In this document: one piece after another, positions 1-8,051 of the stretch | Layout: the number at the start of each line of letters is the position of its first letter | Numbering within the stretch: position 1 is the first letter of the stretch | DNA from: Bradyrhizobium erythrophlei | Lineage (GTDB): Bacteria; Pseudomonadota; Alphaproteobacteria; Rhizobiales; Xanthobacteraceae | Assembly: GCF_900129505.1 (NCBI RefSeq) | Contig: NZ_LT670818.1 | Span: 682,001 to 746,000, forward strand | Reading direction: 5' to 3' | Length of the DNA: 64,000 nucleotides | The notes under the pieces: model-generated | What the model saw: only the letters and a program-made list of their open reading frames with translations | What the model was told of the DNA's origin: nothing | Databases searched by the model: none | Made by a program: the position numbers and the translations under genes

Positions 1-275
1 AACAGGCTCTTGGCGTCTTCCAGCTGGATCCGCAACTCGTCGGCGGAGCGGGTCAGGTTTTCGCGCCGCTGGATCGCGGCCTTGGCATAGGTCGGATAGG
101 CGAAATGCGTGGGATCGTTGATTCCCGCGCGTTCCTGCTCGGACTGGATTTCGCGCTCCAGGTCGACCGACATACGCTGGAAATCGGCAATCATGCCTTC
201 AATCTGGGCGACCCTTCGGCGCTTTTCGTCGACCTGAAATTTCTTCAGGCGGATTAGCGTTTCACGTGACTTCAT
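1..275 (-). CDS. fliJ: Flagellar export protein FliJ (partial, C-terminus outside window)
   Basis: FliJ is the soluble coiled-coil stalk/chaperone of the flagellar type III export ATPase. The visible 91 residues start MKSRETLIRLKKFQVDEKRR and continue as charged, heptad-like helix with many Arg, Glu and Gln residues, as expected for FliJ. The ATG is at 275 and the gene runs off the left edge. It lies 109 bp downstream of fliI on the same strand, the usual fliI-fliJ order in Rhizobiales. The identification rests on this coiled-coil start plus position; FliJ sequences are poorly conserved. Confidence 0.85.
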   Translation of the reverse strand, partial: MKSRETLIRLKKFQVDEKRRRVAQIEGMIADFQRMSVDLEREIQSEQERAGINDPTHFAYPTYAKAAIQRRENLTRSADELRIQLEDAKSL

Positions 276-384
276 CGACTCGTACTCCCCAGAAGTCCCG
301 ATGCTAACGCGGGACAGAACCGGCATCCCCCAGGGGCCCCGCCGGCATCACTCGTTGTCTGGCGGGGATGATGGCCTGACAAAG

Positions 385-1710
385 TTAGCGTTCCGTTTCC
401 AAATCCCTCAGGATTTGTTCAAGTTGGCGGTAACCCTCGCTCAGGCTGGACACCTCGTCCTTGGCCTGGCGCAGGAAGCTCTCCAGCGGCCCGTTGAGCC
501 GGATCGCCTCGTCGACCTCGGCGCTGGAACCGGCGCGATAGGCCCCGAGCCGGATCAATTCCTCCATATCTGCATAGGTCGCCATGACCTGACGGGCCCG
601 CGTGATGACGGGCAGAAAGGCCGGATCCGCCGATTTCGGCATGGTGCGGGACACCGATTTGAGGACGTTGATGGCCGGATAGCGCCCGCGCTCGGCGATC
701 GAGCGCTGCATCACGATATGGCCGTCCAGGATGCCGCGCACCGCGTCCGCGATCGGCTCGTTGTGGTCGTCGCCGTCCACCAGCACCGTAAAAATGCCGG
801 TGATGGTGCCGGCGCCGGTGCCAGGACCCGCACGCTCCAGCAGCTTCGGCAATTCGGTGAACACGGTCGGCGTATAGCCCTTGGCGGTCGGCGGCTCGCC
901 CGCCGACAGGCCAATCTCGCGCTGCGCCATCGCAAAACGCGTGACCGAATCCATCAGGCAGAGCACGTCCTTGTCCTCGTCGCGGAAATATTCCGCGATC
1001 GCGAGCGTGAGGTAGGCCGCCTGCCGCCGCATCAAGGCCGGCTCGTCCGAGGTCGCCACCACCACCACCGACCGCGCCAGACCTTCGTCGCCGAGGTCGT
1101 CCTGCAGGAATTCCTGCACCTCGCGGCCGCGTTCGCCGACCAGGCCGATCACCGTGATGTCGGCGTCGACATTGCGCGCCAGCATCGACAGCAGTACCGA
1201 CTTGCCGACGCCGGAGCCCGCGAAAATACCGAGTCGCTGGCCGCGGCAGCAGGTCAGGAAGGTATTGAGCGCGCGCACGCCGAGATCGAGCGGCGCGCCG
1301 ACCCGCTTGCGCGAATGCGCCGGCGGCGGCGAATTGCGGTACGGCATCGGGGACGGCCCCTGCGGCAGCGGCCCCTTGCCGTCGATCGGCTCGCCCATGG
1401 CGTTGATGACGCGGCCGAGCCAGGCGGCCGAAGGCCGCACCTGGCTCGCGGAAAGCGCGATCACCGCGCGGCAGCCGCGCCGCACGCCTTCAAGGCCCGC
1501 GAACGGCATCACCACGGCGTTGCTGCCGGAAAAGCCGATCACCTCGGAGGGGATGAAGCGGTCGCCGCCGGTCTCGATCACGATACGGGCGCCGACCGAC
1601 ATCGCGTGGATGGGGCCGGCGATCTCAACCATCAGGCCGCGAACGCCCACCACCCGGCCATAGATGTTGACGCTGTCGATATCGCTGATCTGCTCGGCGA
1701 GCGCCTTCAT
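385..1710 (-). CDS. fliI: Flagellum-specific ATP synthase FliI
   Basis: Hexameric ATPase that powers unfolding and delivery of flagellar subunits to the export gate at the cytoplasmic face of the basal body. The protein is 441 aa, the normal family length. It shows a Walker A loop AGSGVGKS near residues 164-171, a Walker B region LMDSVTRFA near 252-260 followed by the FliI/F1-beta signature [11 protein letters not shown], and an N-terminal beta-barrel. The start ATG at 1710 gives [10 protein letters not shown]. It is transcribed away from ctrA; fliJ follows. A CtrA-like box lies 40 bp upstream, consistent with known CtrA control of flagellar genes in alphaproteobacteria. Confidence 0.97.
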   Translation of the reverse strand: MKALAEQISDIDSVNIYGRVVGVRGLMVEIAGPIHAMSVGARIVIETGGDRFIPSEVIGFSGSNAVVMPFAGLEGVRRGCRAVIALSASQVRPSAAWLGRVINAMGEPIDGKGPLPQGPSPMPYRNSPPPAHSRKRVGAPLDLGVRALNTFLTCCRGQRLGIFAGSGVGKSVLLSMLARNVDADITVIGLVGERGREVQEFLQDDLGDEGLARSVVVVATSDEPALMRRQAAYLTLAIAEYFRDEDKDVLCLMDSVTRFAMAQREIGLSAGEPPTAKGYTPTVFTELPKLLERAGPGTGAGTITGIFTVLVDGDDHNEPIADAVRGILDGHIVMQRSIAERGRYPAINVLKSVSRTMPKSADPAFLPVITRARQVMATYADMEELIRLGAYRAGSSAEVDEAIRLNGPLESFLRQAKDEVSSLSEGYRQLEQILRDLETER

Positions 1711-1749
1711 TGCGAAAACCTTAAGTTTCGATGGTTTACGGTCTGGAAC

Positions 1750-1764
1750 TTAACCTCGTGTTTA
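1750..1764 (-). promoter_or_regulatory. Candidate CtrA-binding box upstream of fliI
   Basis: TTAA-N7-TTTA on the plus strand (TAAA-N7-TTAA on the fliI strand), one mismatch from the TTAA-N7-TTAA consensus of CtrA. It lies 40 bp upstream of the fliI start in the fliI-ctrA divergent gap, so it could serve fliI, ctrA autoregulation, or both. Sequence match only. Confidence 0.45.
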
Positions 1765-1923
1765 CCCGCATCGTTAATCATTACGTCACACTGTCTTGGG
1801 TGACTGGAAGCGCTCGGCCTCAGAAAGAAGGACGAGTCACGGGAGTCGGTTAGGCCCGCCTCCTAACGTGGAACTTGAAGGGGTACGGGTACCAAAAACT
1901 GCTTCGAAGCAAAGTCTTAGAGC

Positions 1924-2002
1924 GATTCGCTAAAAATTGCACTGAGAGAGCTTGCGCAAAGGAATCAGATTTTGTTAACCATATGTCGTCAGGATCCGAA
2001 TC
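1924..2002. promoter_or_regulatory. Three GANTC (CcrM methylation) sites upstream of ctrA
   Basis: GATTC at 1924-1928, GAATC at 1962-1966 and GAATC at 1998-2002 lie in the 367-bp gap before ctrA. In Caulobacter, and by inference in Rhizobiales, the methylation state of a GANTC site in the ctrA promoter couples ctrA transcription to replication. No convincing gene lies in the 1711-2077 gap; an open frame at 1875-2066 has no family features and covers these sites. Confidence 0.5.
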
Positions 2003-2077
2003 AGTTGTTCAAAGGCGTTTTGAGTGCCGCAAGTGCGGCCGACCTGACGCCCGGAGCGGCGACTAAAGGGGACTGGC

Positions 2078-2779
<702 letters not shown>

Positions 2780-2828
2780 TCACTGGGTCCTGCCGGGAGC
2801 CCGCCGGGCTCTCTCCTCCCAGACTGGA

Positions 2829-2858
2829 CCCCGCCACAAATGGCGGGGTTTTTGTTTT
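2829..2858 (+). terminator. Intrinsic terminator after ctrA
   Basis: An 8-bp GC-rich stem CCCCGCCA / TGGCGGGG with a CAAA loop (2829-2848), followed at once by TTTTTTGTTTTTG. It is 50 bp past the ctrA stop. It would also separate ctrA from the convergent PLD-like gene. Confidence 0.85.
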
Positions 2859-2886
2859 TGTGCGTCGCGGCGGCTACGCGCTGATT

Positions 2887-5055
2887 CTAGCGTTTTTTGG
2901 CAGCGCGCTTCCTGGCGGATTTCTTGGCCGATTTCCTGGCCGATTTCTTCGCGGACTTCCCGGCCGTTTTCCTCTTGGCTGCTTTCTTCGTCGGCTTCTT
3001 GGCCGGCCGCTTGCCGGCTTTCTTTTTCTTTGCCGTCTTGACGGTTTTTTTGGCCGCCTGGACGCTGGACGACCTCTTTGTCGCTGACTTCTTCTTCGCG
3101 GCCGCCTTCTTCCTCGGCTTTTTTGCCGGTTTCTCGGTGGCCGGGCCCGCGGCGGGCTGCGCCGGGGCTGCGGGCTTCTGGCCTGGCGACGCGACGCCCG
3201 AAGAGGCGGTGTCGCCGCCGCCCGCCGCCGCCAGCCAGAACCGCAACTCCGGCGCCTTCTCGTCTGGACCTGCGATGTAACGCTCCTGCCATTTGTCGTC
3301 GGCTTCCAGTGGCTTGCCGAAGATATCGGGATGCTCCTTGAGCAGGAAGCGCCAGGCATAATGGTCGTAGAGATCGAGCACATGGCAGGCATAAGCTTCC
3401 GCCAGCCCGCGGTGACCGCGGATGATCACCATGTTCTCGTCATTGTTGTGCGAGGCGCGGAAGCCGAGATTGTGCGAGCCGGTGACCACCGTGCAGTTGT
3501 CGCTGAAGGGGTCGATCACCACGATCTTGTTGTGAATGATGGCAAAGCCGTACTTTGCCAGCTCCGCTTCCCACAAGCCAAACGCATCGTCCTTGGTGAC
3601 GGCTCCCGCCGGCACCGCACGCGAATCGGGCTTGGCCGACGCCAATTTGGCGCCCTTTTTCTTGGGCTTTCCCGGTTCGCCGACCACCGTGACCTTGGCA
3701 TCGGACCCGGCCGCCTGATCCGCACCATCGCCCTGCTCGGTCGCGCCGCCCTGATGCAGGGCTTCCGAGAAATTGAGCGCCCGCTGCGGGCTGGTCAACG
3801 CGCCGCGAACGAACAAATCGGGATTTTTCGCCAGCGCCCGGCCGGCCGCGTCGAGGATCGAATTGTTGCCGGGATCGAAGGCAAGGAACAGCACCGCCTG
3901 CTTGGCGCCGTTGATCAGGTCGAACACCCTGTTCATGTCGTTCGGCGTTTCCTTGGGCGGACTGACCAGCTTGTGCTGCGTGTTCGGCGAAAACATCACC
4001 TCGACGGTGACGCCGTTGCCGAGGCTGATCGGCTTGGCGATCGAGCCGTCGTTGTTCTCATGGGTGAAATCGCGCAGCGCCGGCGACTGCAATTTCTTCT
4101 CGTCTCCCCCGGCGGCGTCGATATCCGCCTTCAACGCGTTCCAGTAGTCCATATAGCGCTGGGCGATTTCGGCAGATTCGATCACCAGTGCGTTGTTGGT
4201 TTGCGTGCACAGCCCGGTGGAGGTCCAGTTGGTCGACCCCGACAGCACAGCTGTGGGCGCGCCCTTATCGCTCAAGACCAGGAATTTGTTGTGCGGAATA
4301 TCGCCCTTGCCGAGAATGCGGTCGATCACGTTCACGCCCGCCGCCTTCAGCGCGGCCCGGTTGGCCGAATCGCCATCCTCGATCGCCTTCTTCGTCTTTG
4401 GATCGACGGATTGCTCGTTGCCAAGGATCACGTCGCGGCTTTTCGGATTCGCCTGCAGACGCTTTTCGAGCCCGTTGGGATCGTTGAGCTCATAGAGCGC
4501 GCCATGAATAATGCCGCCGCCCTTGTCGGCACGATCGAGCAGCGAGGTCACGCCTTCGGATAGCTGACCCGTCAGCCGGATCCGTATCGGGTCGGCGGGA
4601 TCGAGAATGTGAGGCGCCAGCGCGTTGATGCTGGGCTTGTCGTTCAGCGCGTGGCTCAGCGCCTGGGTCGCGGTGATACCGCGGTTGAAATAAACGTTGA
4701 ACGGCGGGCGCTGCGGCGTCAGCGTGACCTTGTTGCTGAGCAGAGGGTCGACACCTGCGAGCGGGGTCAACGCGGCGCCCGGGCTTCCGCCCATCGGCAC
4801 GATGCGGTATTGGTAGGTCCCGCCGCGTTTTGCAAACAGATCCTTCCACCAGAATTTCTGGACAGGCGCCTGTTCGGTCGTCAGATTGGCGGCGTTCTGG
4901 TTTGCGAATCGCGCCAGCGCCGGCAGAACCGTTTCCTTGCCGTTGGCGTCGATATCAATTTGATGAATGGCGAAGCCGAGACAGCCATCGAGGTGGCGAT
5001 CGAAGGTCCAGGCGACGACGGCAATATCATTGTTGGAGAATGCGACTGCGGGCAT
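2887..5055 (-). CDS. Phospholipase D-like protein with lysine-rich histone H1-like tail
   Basis: A 722-aa protein with two PLD-superfamily motifs. The first is HNKFLVLSD near residue 255, followed by SGSTNWTSTG. The second is HNKIVVIDPFSDN near residue 508, followed by TGSHNLG. This is the two-HKD arrangement that forms one phosphodiesterase site. From about residue 640 the sequence turns into a Pro/Ala linker and then some 80 residues of KKPAKK-type repeats resembling eukaryotic H1 or bacterial H1-like tails, which would bind nucleic acid. The start at 5055 is chosen because AGAGGAG stands 7 bp before it; an upstream ATG at 5115 would add a low-quality repeat-derived leader. The substrate is unknown: lipid or nucleic acid are both possible, with the tail favouring nucleic acid. 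There is no signal peptide. Confidence 0.85.
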   Translation of the reverse strand: MPAVAFSNNDIAVVAWTFDRHLDGCLGFAIHQIDIDANGKETVLPALARFANQNAANLTTEQAPVQKFWWKDLFAKRGGTYQYRIVPMGGSPGAALTPLAGVDPLLSNKVTLTPQRPPFNVYFNRGITATQALSHALNDKPSINALAPHILDPADPIRIRLTGQLSEGVTSLLDRADKGGGIIHGALYELNDPNGLEKRLQANPKSRDVILGNEQSVDPKTKKAIEDGDSANRAALKAAGVNVIDRILGKGDIPHNKFLVLSDKGAPTAVLSGSTNWTSTGLCTQTNNALVIESAEIAQRYMDYWNALKADIDAAGGDEKKLQSPALRDFTHENNDGSIAKPISLGNGVTVEVMFSPNTQHKLVSPPKETPNDMNRVFDLINGAKQAVLFLAFDPGNNSILDAAGRALAKNPDLFVRGALTSPQRALNFSEALHQGGATEQGDGADQAAGSDAKVTVVGEPGKPKKKGAKLASAKPDSRAVPAGAVTKDDAFGLWEAELAKYGFAIIHNKIVVIDPFSDNCTVVTGSHNLGFRASHNNDENMVIIRGHRGLAEAYACHVLDLYDHYAWRFLLKEHPDIFGKPLEADDKWQERYIAGPDEKAPELRFWLAAAGGGDTASSGVASPGQKPAAPAQPAAGPATEKPAKKPRKKAAAKKKSATKRSSSVQAAKKTVKTAKKKKAGKRPAKKPTKKAAKRKTAGKSAKKSARKSAKKSARKRAAKKR

Positions 5056-5072
5056 CGAAACGCTCCTCTTCT

Positions 5073-5104
5073 GCCAGCAAGGCCAATTTTGCCAGCAAGG
5101 CCAA
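5073..5104. repeat. Two-copy 18-bp tandem repeat upstream of PLD-like gene
   Basis: GCCAGCAAGGCCAA occurs at 5073-5086 and again at 5091-5104 (18-bp period), directly upstream of the ribosome-binding site of the PLD-like gene. Function unknown; it may be chance duplication within the leader. Confidence 0.5.
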
Positions 5105-5193
5105 GATAACGGCACGTTGTCGATAGATAATTATACACGCTAAATGAGAATAGCGAAACCATATATGAGCTACTTCACACGGCGCGAAGCAAC

Positions 5194-5598
5194 ATGATCC
5201 TTCAGTCACTGGCCGGATTGCCGGCATTCCTGGTTTATTTCTGCACGGCGATCATTGCCGTCGTCGCCTACCTCTTCGTCTATACCCGTGTCACGCCGCA
5301 CAATGAATTCCAGCTGATCCGCGACAACGATCCGGCAGCCGCGATTGCCTTGGGCCTCAGCCTGCTCGGCTTTACGCTTCCGGTGGTTAGCGCCATCGCC
5401 CATTCCGCCAATATCGTGGATTGCCTGGTCTGGAGCGTAATCGCGCTGATCGTCCAGATCGTGGTTTATTTCATCGTCAAGATCCCGATTCCGAACCTGT
5501 CGGCACGGATCGCGGCGGGCGAACTCGCCTCCGCCATCTGGCTCGGGCTTGCTTCGCTTGCCGCAGGCGCGCTCAACGCCGCCTCGATGATCTATTGA
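5194..5598 (+). CDS. DUF350 family membrane protein (YjfL-like)
   Basis: A 134-aa inner-membrane protein with four predicted hydrophobic segments (roughly 8-28, 48-66, 75-97 and 112-132). The central PHNEFQLIRDNDPAAAIALG and the ISAHAN-like segment AIAHSANIVDCLVW are typical of DUF350. E. coli YjfL belongs here and is encoded with yjfM and the ATP-grasp gene yjfC. The stop TGA overlaps the next start (TGATG at 5596-5600), so translation is coupled with the small protein that follows. Biochemical role unknown; it may be a membrane partner of the ATP-grasp enzyme encoded at 8052-9209. Confidence 0.9.
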   Translation: MILQSLAGLPAFLVYFCTAIIAVVAYLFVYTRVTPHNEFQLIRDNDPAAAIALGLSLLGFTLPVVSAIAHSANIVDCLVWSVIALIVQIVVYFIVKIPIPNLSARIAAGELASAIWLGLASLAAGALNAASMIY

Positions 5599-5990
5599 TG
5601 ATGGCAAACCAGCCCACCACGGAATTCGGCAAGCGCAGACCGGTCGTGATCCCAACGGTTCAACCGGTGAAGCGATCCAACCATGTGGCGCTGCTTCTGA
5701 TGGGCACCTTCGCGGTCGGCGGGGCCGCCTACGCGCTGATGCCGGGCGAGAATTGCGGACAGCGGCCCGGACTGGCGTCGGACGCGAACGCGCAATGCCC
5801 GCCGCGCGGATCTTCATCCGGCAGCGGCGGCGGTTCGTTATCGTCGCGGAGCAGTTTCTTCGGCAGCGACGACTCATCCGGCCGGCAATCCTCCGCCGCC
5901 TCGTCCGATTCCGCTTCAGCCAAGGTGACCCGCGGCGGATTCGGCGGCTTTGCGCATGCTTTCGCGGCGCATTTTTCCGGTGGCGGCTGA
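5598..5990 (+). CDS. Small Gly/Ser-rich envelope protein, DUF1190/YjfM-like paralog 1
   Basis: A 130-aa protein beginning with a polar leader, a basic patch KRSNHV, a hydrophobic segment (about 31-48) and then NCGQRP with a second Cys shortly after. A long Ser/Gly-rich low-complexity stretch follows, and the C-terminus is GGFGGFAHAFAAHFSGGG. The basic patch, hydrophobic core, NCG motif and C-terminal block all align with the 81-aa protein at 7797-8042, so the two are paralogs. The start overlaps the DUF350 stop (an ATG one codon downstream is an alternative). By position it corresponds to yjfM (DUF1190). It is probably exported or membrane-anchored by its N-terminal helix. Function is unknown; see findings for a ligase-substrate hypothesis. 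Confidence 0.75.
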   Translation: MMANQPTTEFGKRRPVVIPTVQPVKRSNHVALLLMGTFAVGGAAYALMPGENCGQRPGLASDANAQCPPRGSSSGSGGGSLSSRSSFFGSDDSSGRQSSAASSDSASAKVTRGGFGGFAHAFAAHFSGGG

Positions 5991-6017
5991 CCGGGCGGCC
6001 CTAACGCGGATGCGCGG

Positions 6018-6206
6018 CTACGCCGCCGGGTCGCTGGTCTTGATGGTCTCGCAGGCAAGCGCTGCGGCGCTCCAGGCGGGAATTGACTGAGGCCGCTCGG
6101 CGGCTTGCTTACTCGCATCGGCCGCCGGCCCTTCGGCTCCGCCGAAGTTTGATTCGAAAACCAGGCTTTCAGCAACGACGGCGTCGACTGTACTTCGCTT
6201 TTCCAT
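6018..6206 (-). CDS. Small hypothetical protein (62 aa)
   Basis: A 62-aa open frame starting MEKRSTVDAVVAESLVFE. The start is supported by GGAGG six bases upstream of the ATG at 6206. It is acidic and Ala-rich, with no membrane segment or known motif. It is oriented against its neighbours and lies in the gap between paralog 1 and the cytochrome/propeller gene. I do not recognise a family; the good ribosome-binding site is the main support. Confidence 0.5.
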   Translation of the reverse strand: MEKRSTVDAVVAESLVFESNFGGAEGPAADASKQAAERPQSIPAWSAAALACETIKTSDPAA

Positions 6207-6447
6207 GATGCCCTCCATATTTGGTCATTGCCATCCTGATACGATTCCTGACCCGCGCCATGATCCTGATCAAAGAGGCCGATAGAGTTCGCAGCGAGCC
6301 CCCGGTAATCTCGCGGGCCAGTGGTTTGCGCCCCGGGTGCCGCCGGCCCGATTATTGCGGCTTGACGCAGGCTGCCTTGGCGATGACGCTCTCCTTCCAT
6401 AAAATTGCGCCACGGCGATCGTAGAGTGAAAATTCCGGGAGGTGATC

Positions 6448-7665
6448 ATGTCCCGTCGATCATGCGCGATTTTGACCGCAGCCTTGCTTTGCGCAGCGTA
6501 TCCGGCGCTCGGCCAGCAACTGCCGGATGGCCCCGGCAAGGAATTGGCGCAAGCCAATTGCAATATCTGTCATGCGCTGCTGAGCCGCGTTGGCGCGGGC
6601 TATACGCCAGAGGGCTGGAACACCGTGCTGCAGATGATGATCAACCAGGGCGCTCCCCTGCCGGCGGATCAAATCGAGCCGCTCAAGGTCTATCTGATCA
6701 GGAGTTTTCCGGAAAAGGGCAAGCCCGCCGGGGCGGTGATCCCTGGGCCCGCGAAAATCTCGTTCAGGGAATGGCAGGCGCCGACGCCGGGCTCGCGGCC
6801 GCATGACCCGCTGGCGGCGAGCGACGGCTCGCTGTGGTACACGGGCCAATTGGCCAACGTGCTCGGCCGGGTCGATCCGAACAGCGGCGAAATCAGGGAG
6901 TTTCACCTCAAGACCGCGCATTCCGGACCGCACGGCCTGAAGGAAGATTCCGACGGCAACATCTGGTACACCGGCAACACCGGCTCGCTGATCGGCAAGC
7001 TCGACCCGAAGACCGGCGCGGTCACCGAATATCCAACGCCGGAAACCGGCGATCCGCATACGCTGATCTTCGACGATGCCGGCATCCTGTGGTTCACGAT
7101 GCAGAACGCCAACCGCATCGGCCGTCTCGACCCCAAGACCGGCGAGATCAAGCTTTTGACGCCGCCGACGGCCAATGCGCGCCCCTACGGCATGGCGCTG
7201 AATTCCAAGGGCATCGTATTCTTCGTCGAGTTCGGCACCAACCAGGTCGGCAGCGTCGATCCGAAGACGCTGGAATTCCACGAATACAAGCTGCCGGATC
7301 CGGCGTCGCGGCCGCGGCGCATCGCGATCACCAGCGACGACATCGTCTGGTACTCGGATTATTCCCGCGGCTATCTCGGCCGGCTCGATTCCACGACCGG
7401 CAAGGTGACGGAGTGGCCATCCCCGAGCGGGCCGAAGTCCGAGCCCTATGGCATTTCGGCGATCTCCGATGTCATCTGGTACAGCGAGTCCGGCTCGACG
7501 CCGAACACGGTGGTGCGCTTCGATCCCAGGACCGAAAAATTCCAAAGCTGGGCGATCCCCGGCGGCGGCAACATCGTTCGCAACACGTCGGTCACGCGCG
7601 ACGGCAATTTTCTGCTGGCCAACAGTCTCGTCAACGGCGTCACGCTGGTGACGATCGAGAAGTGA
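6448..7665 (+). CDS. Secreted cytochrome c / streptogramin-lyase-like beta-propeller protein
   Basis: A 405-aa protein with a Sec signal peptide (MSRRSCAILTAALLCAAYPALGQ). A short haem-binding module follows with CNICH near residues 35-39 and a downstream W...M pattern like the single-haem domains of quinohaemoprotein amine dehydrogenase. The rest (about 100-405) is a Vgb-type seven-bladed propeller with repeated blocks such as DGNIWYTGNTGSLIGKLDP, ILWFTMQNANRIGRLDP and IVWYSDYSRGYLGRLD. The start at 6448 has GGGAGG five bases upstream. True virginiamycin B lyases lack a haem module, so antibiotic inactivation is not implied; a periplasmic redox or binding role is more likely. It is flanked by the two paralogous small-protein genes. 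Confidence 0.8.
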   Translation: MSRRSCAILTAALLCAAYPALGQQLPDGPGKELAQANCNICHALLSRVGAGYTPEGWNTVLQMMINQGAPLPADQIEPLKVYLIRSFPEKGKPAGAVIPGPAKISFREWQAPTPGSRPHDPLAASDGSLWYTGQLANVLGRVDPNSGEIREFHLKTAHSGPHGLKEDSDGNIWYTGNTGSLIGKLDPKTGAVTEYPTPETGDPHTLIFDDAGILWFTMQNANRIGRLDPKTGEIKLLTPPTANARPYGMALNSKGIVFFVEFGTNQVGSVDPKTLEFHEYKLPDPASRPRRIAITSDDIVWYSDYSRGYLGRLDSTTGKVTEWPSPSGPKSEPYGISAISDVIWYSESGSTPNTVVRFDPRTEKFQSWAIPGGGNIVRNTSVTRDGNFLLANSLVNGVTLVTIEK

Positions 7666-7796
7666 GCCGACAGCGCGCAGATGCGTGCCCTCGCCGCACG
7701 ATCCCGTGAAGGGATTGGCTTTTGCTTGCTTCAACGGCTGAGCGTGATGGAAACTATCAGCCACCCAGGATAATCATCATACTCGAGGGGCCGCCC

Positions 7797-8042
7797 ATGA
7801 AACGTTCGCGCCGTGTTATCCTGACCATGATGGGTACGGCGGCCGCCGGCGCGGTGTCGATGGGATTCGTGCGGCGCGATTGCGGTCCCGGGCAGATCTC
7901 CGAACTGCAGCGCGAGCCGGACGGACGCTTGCGGGAATATTGCCGCGTGAGCTATGGCGGCTTCGGCGGCGCGCCGCACCGGCTGCACGCGCATTTCCAT
8001 GGCGGCCACGCGCATGGCGGTTACGCCCATGGCGGCGGCTAG
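7797..8042 (+). CDS. Small His/Gly-rich envelope protein, DUF1190/YjfM-like paralog 2
   Basis: An 81-aa protein: KRSRRV patch, hydrophobic segment (about 8-24), DCGPGQISEL, a second Cys near residue 48, then VSYGGFGGAPHRLHAHFHGG and a tail of Gly-His-Ala repeats ending in Gly-Gly-Gly. N-terminal and C-terminal blocks align with the 130-aa protein at 5598-5990. The gene ends 9 bp before the ATP-grasp gene, whose own ribosome-binding site is weak, so coupled expression is likely. The His-rich tail could bind metal, but it also looks like a recognition tail. Function unknown. Confidence 0.75.
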   Translation: MKRSRRVILTMMGTAAAGAVSMGFVRRDCGPGQISELQREPDGRLREYCRVSYGGFGGAPHRLHAHFHGGHAHGGYAHGGG

Positions 8043-8051
8043 CACCACGCC

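Noticed and set aside
301..1803. Long open frame antisense to fliI
   Set aside because: It is a shadow of the GC-rich fliI codons; the translation is Arg/His-rich with no domain, while the opposite strand encodes an unmistakable FliI.
1875..2066. 63-codon frame upstream of ctrA
   Set aside because: Covers the GANTC sites of the ctrA regulatory region, has no ribosome-binding site and no family resemblance.
6448..7665. Virginiamycin B lyase as an antibiotic-resistance gene
   Set aside because: Propeller similarity only; the haem motif and signal peptide indicate a different function.
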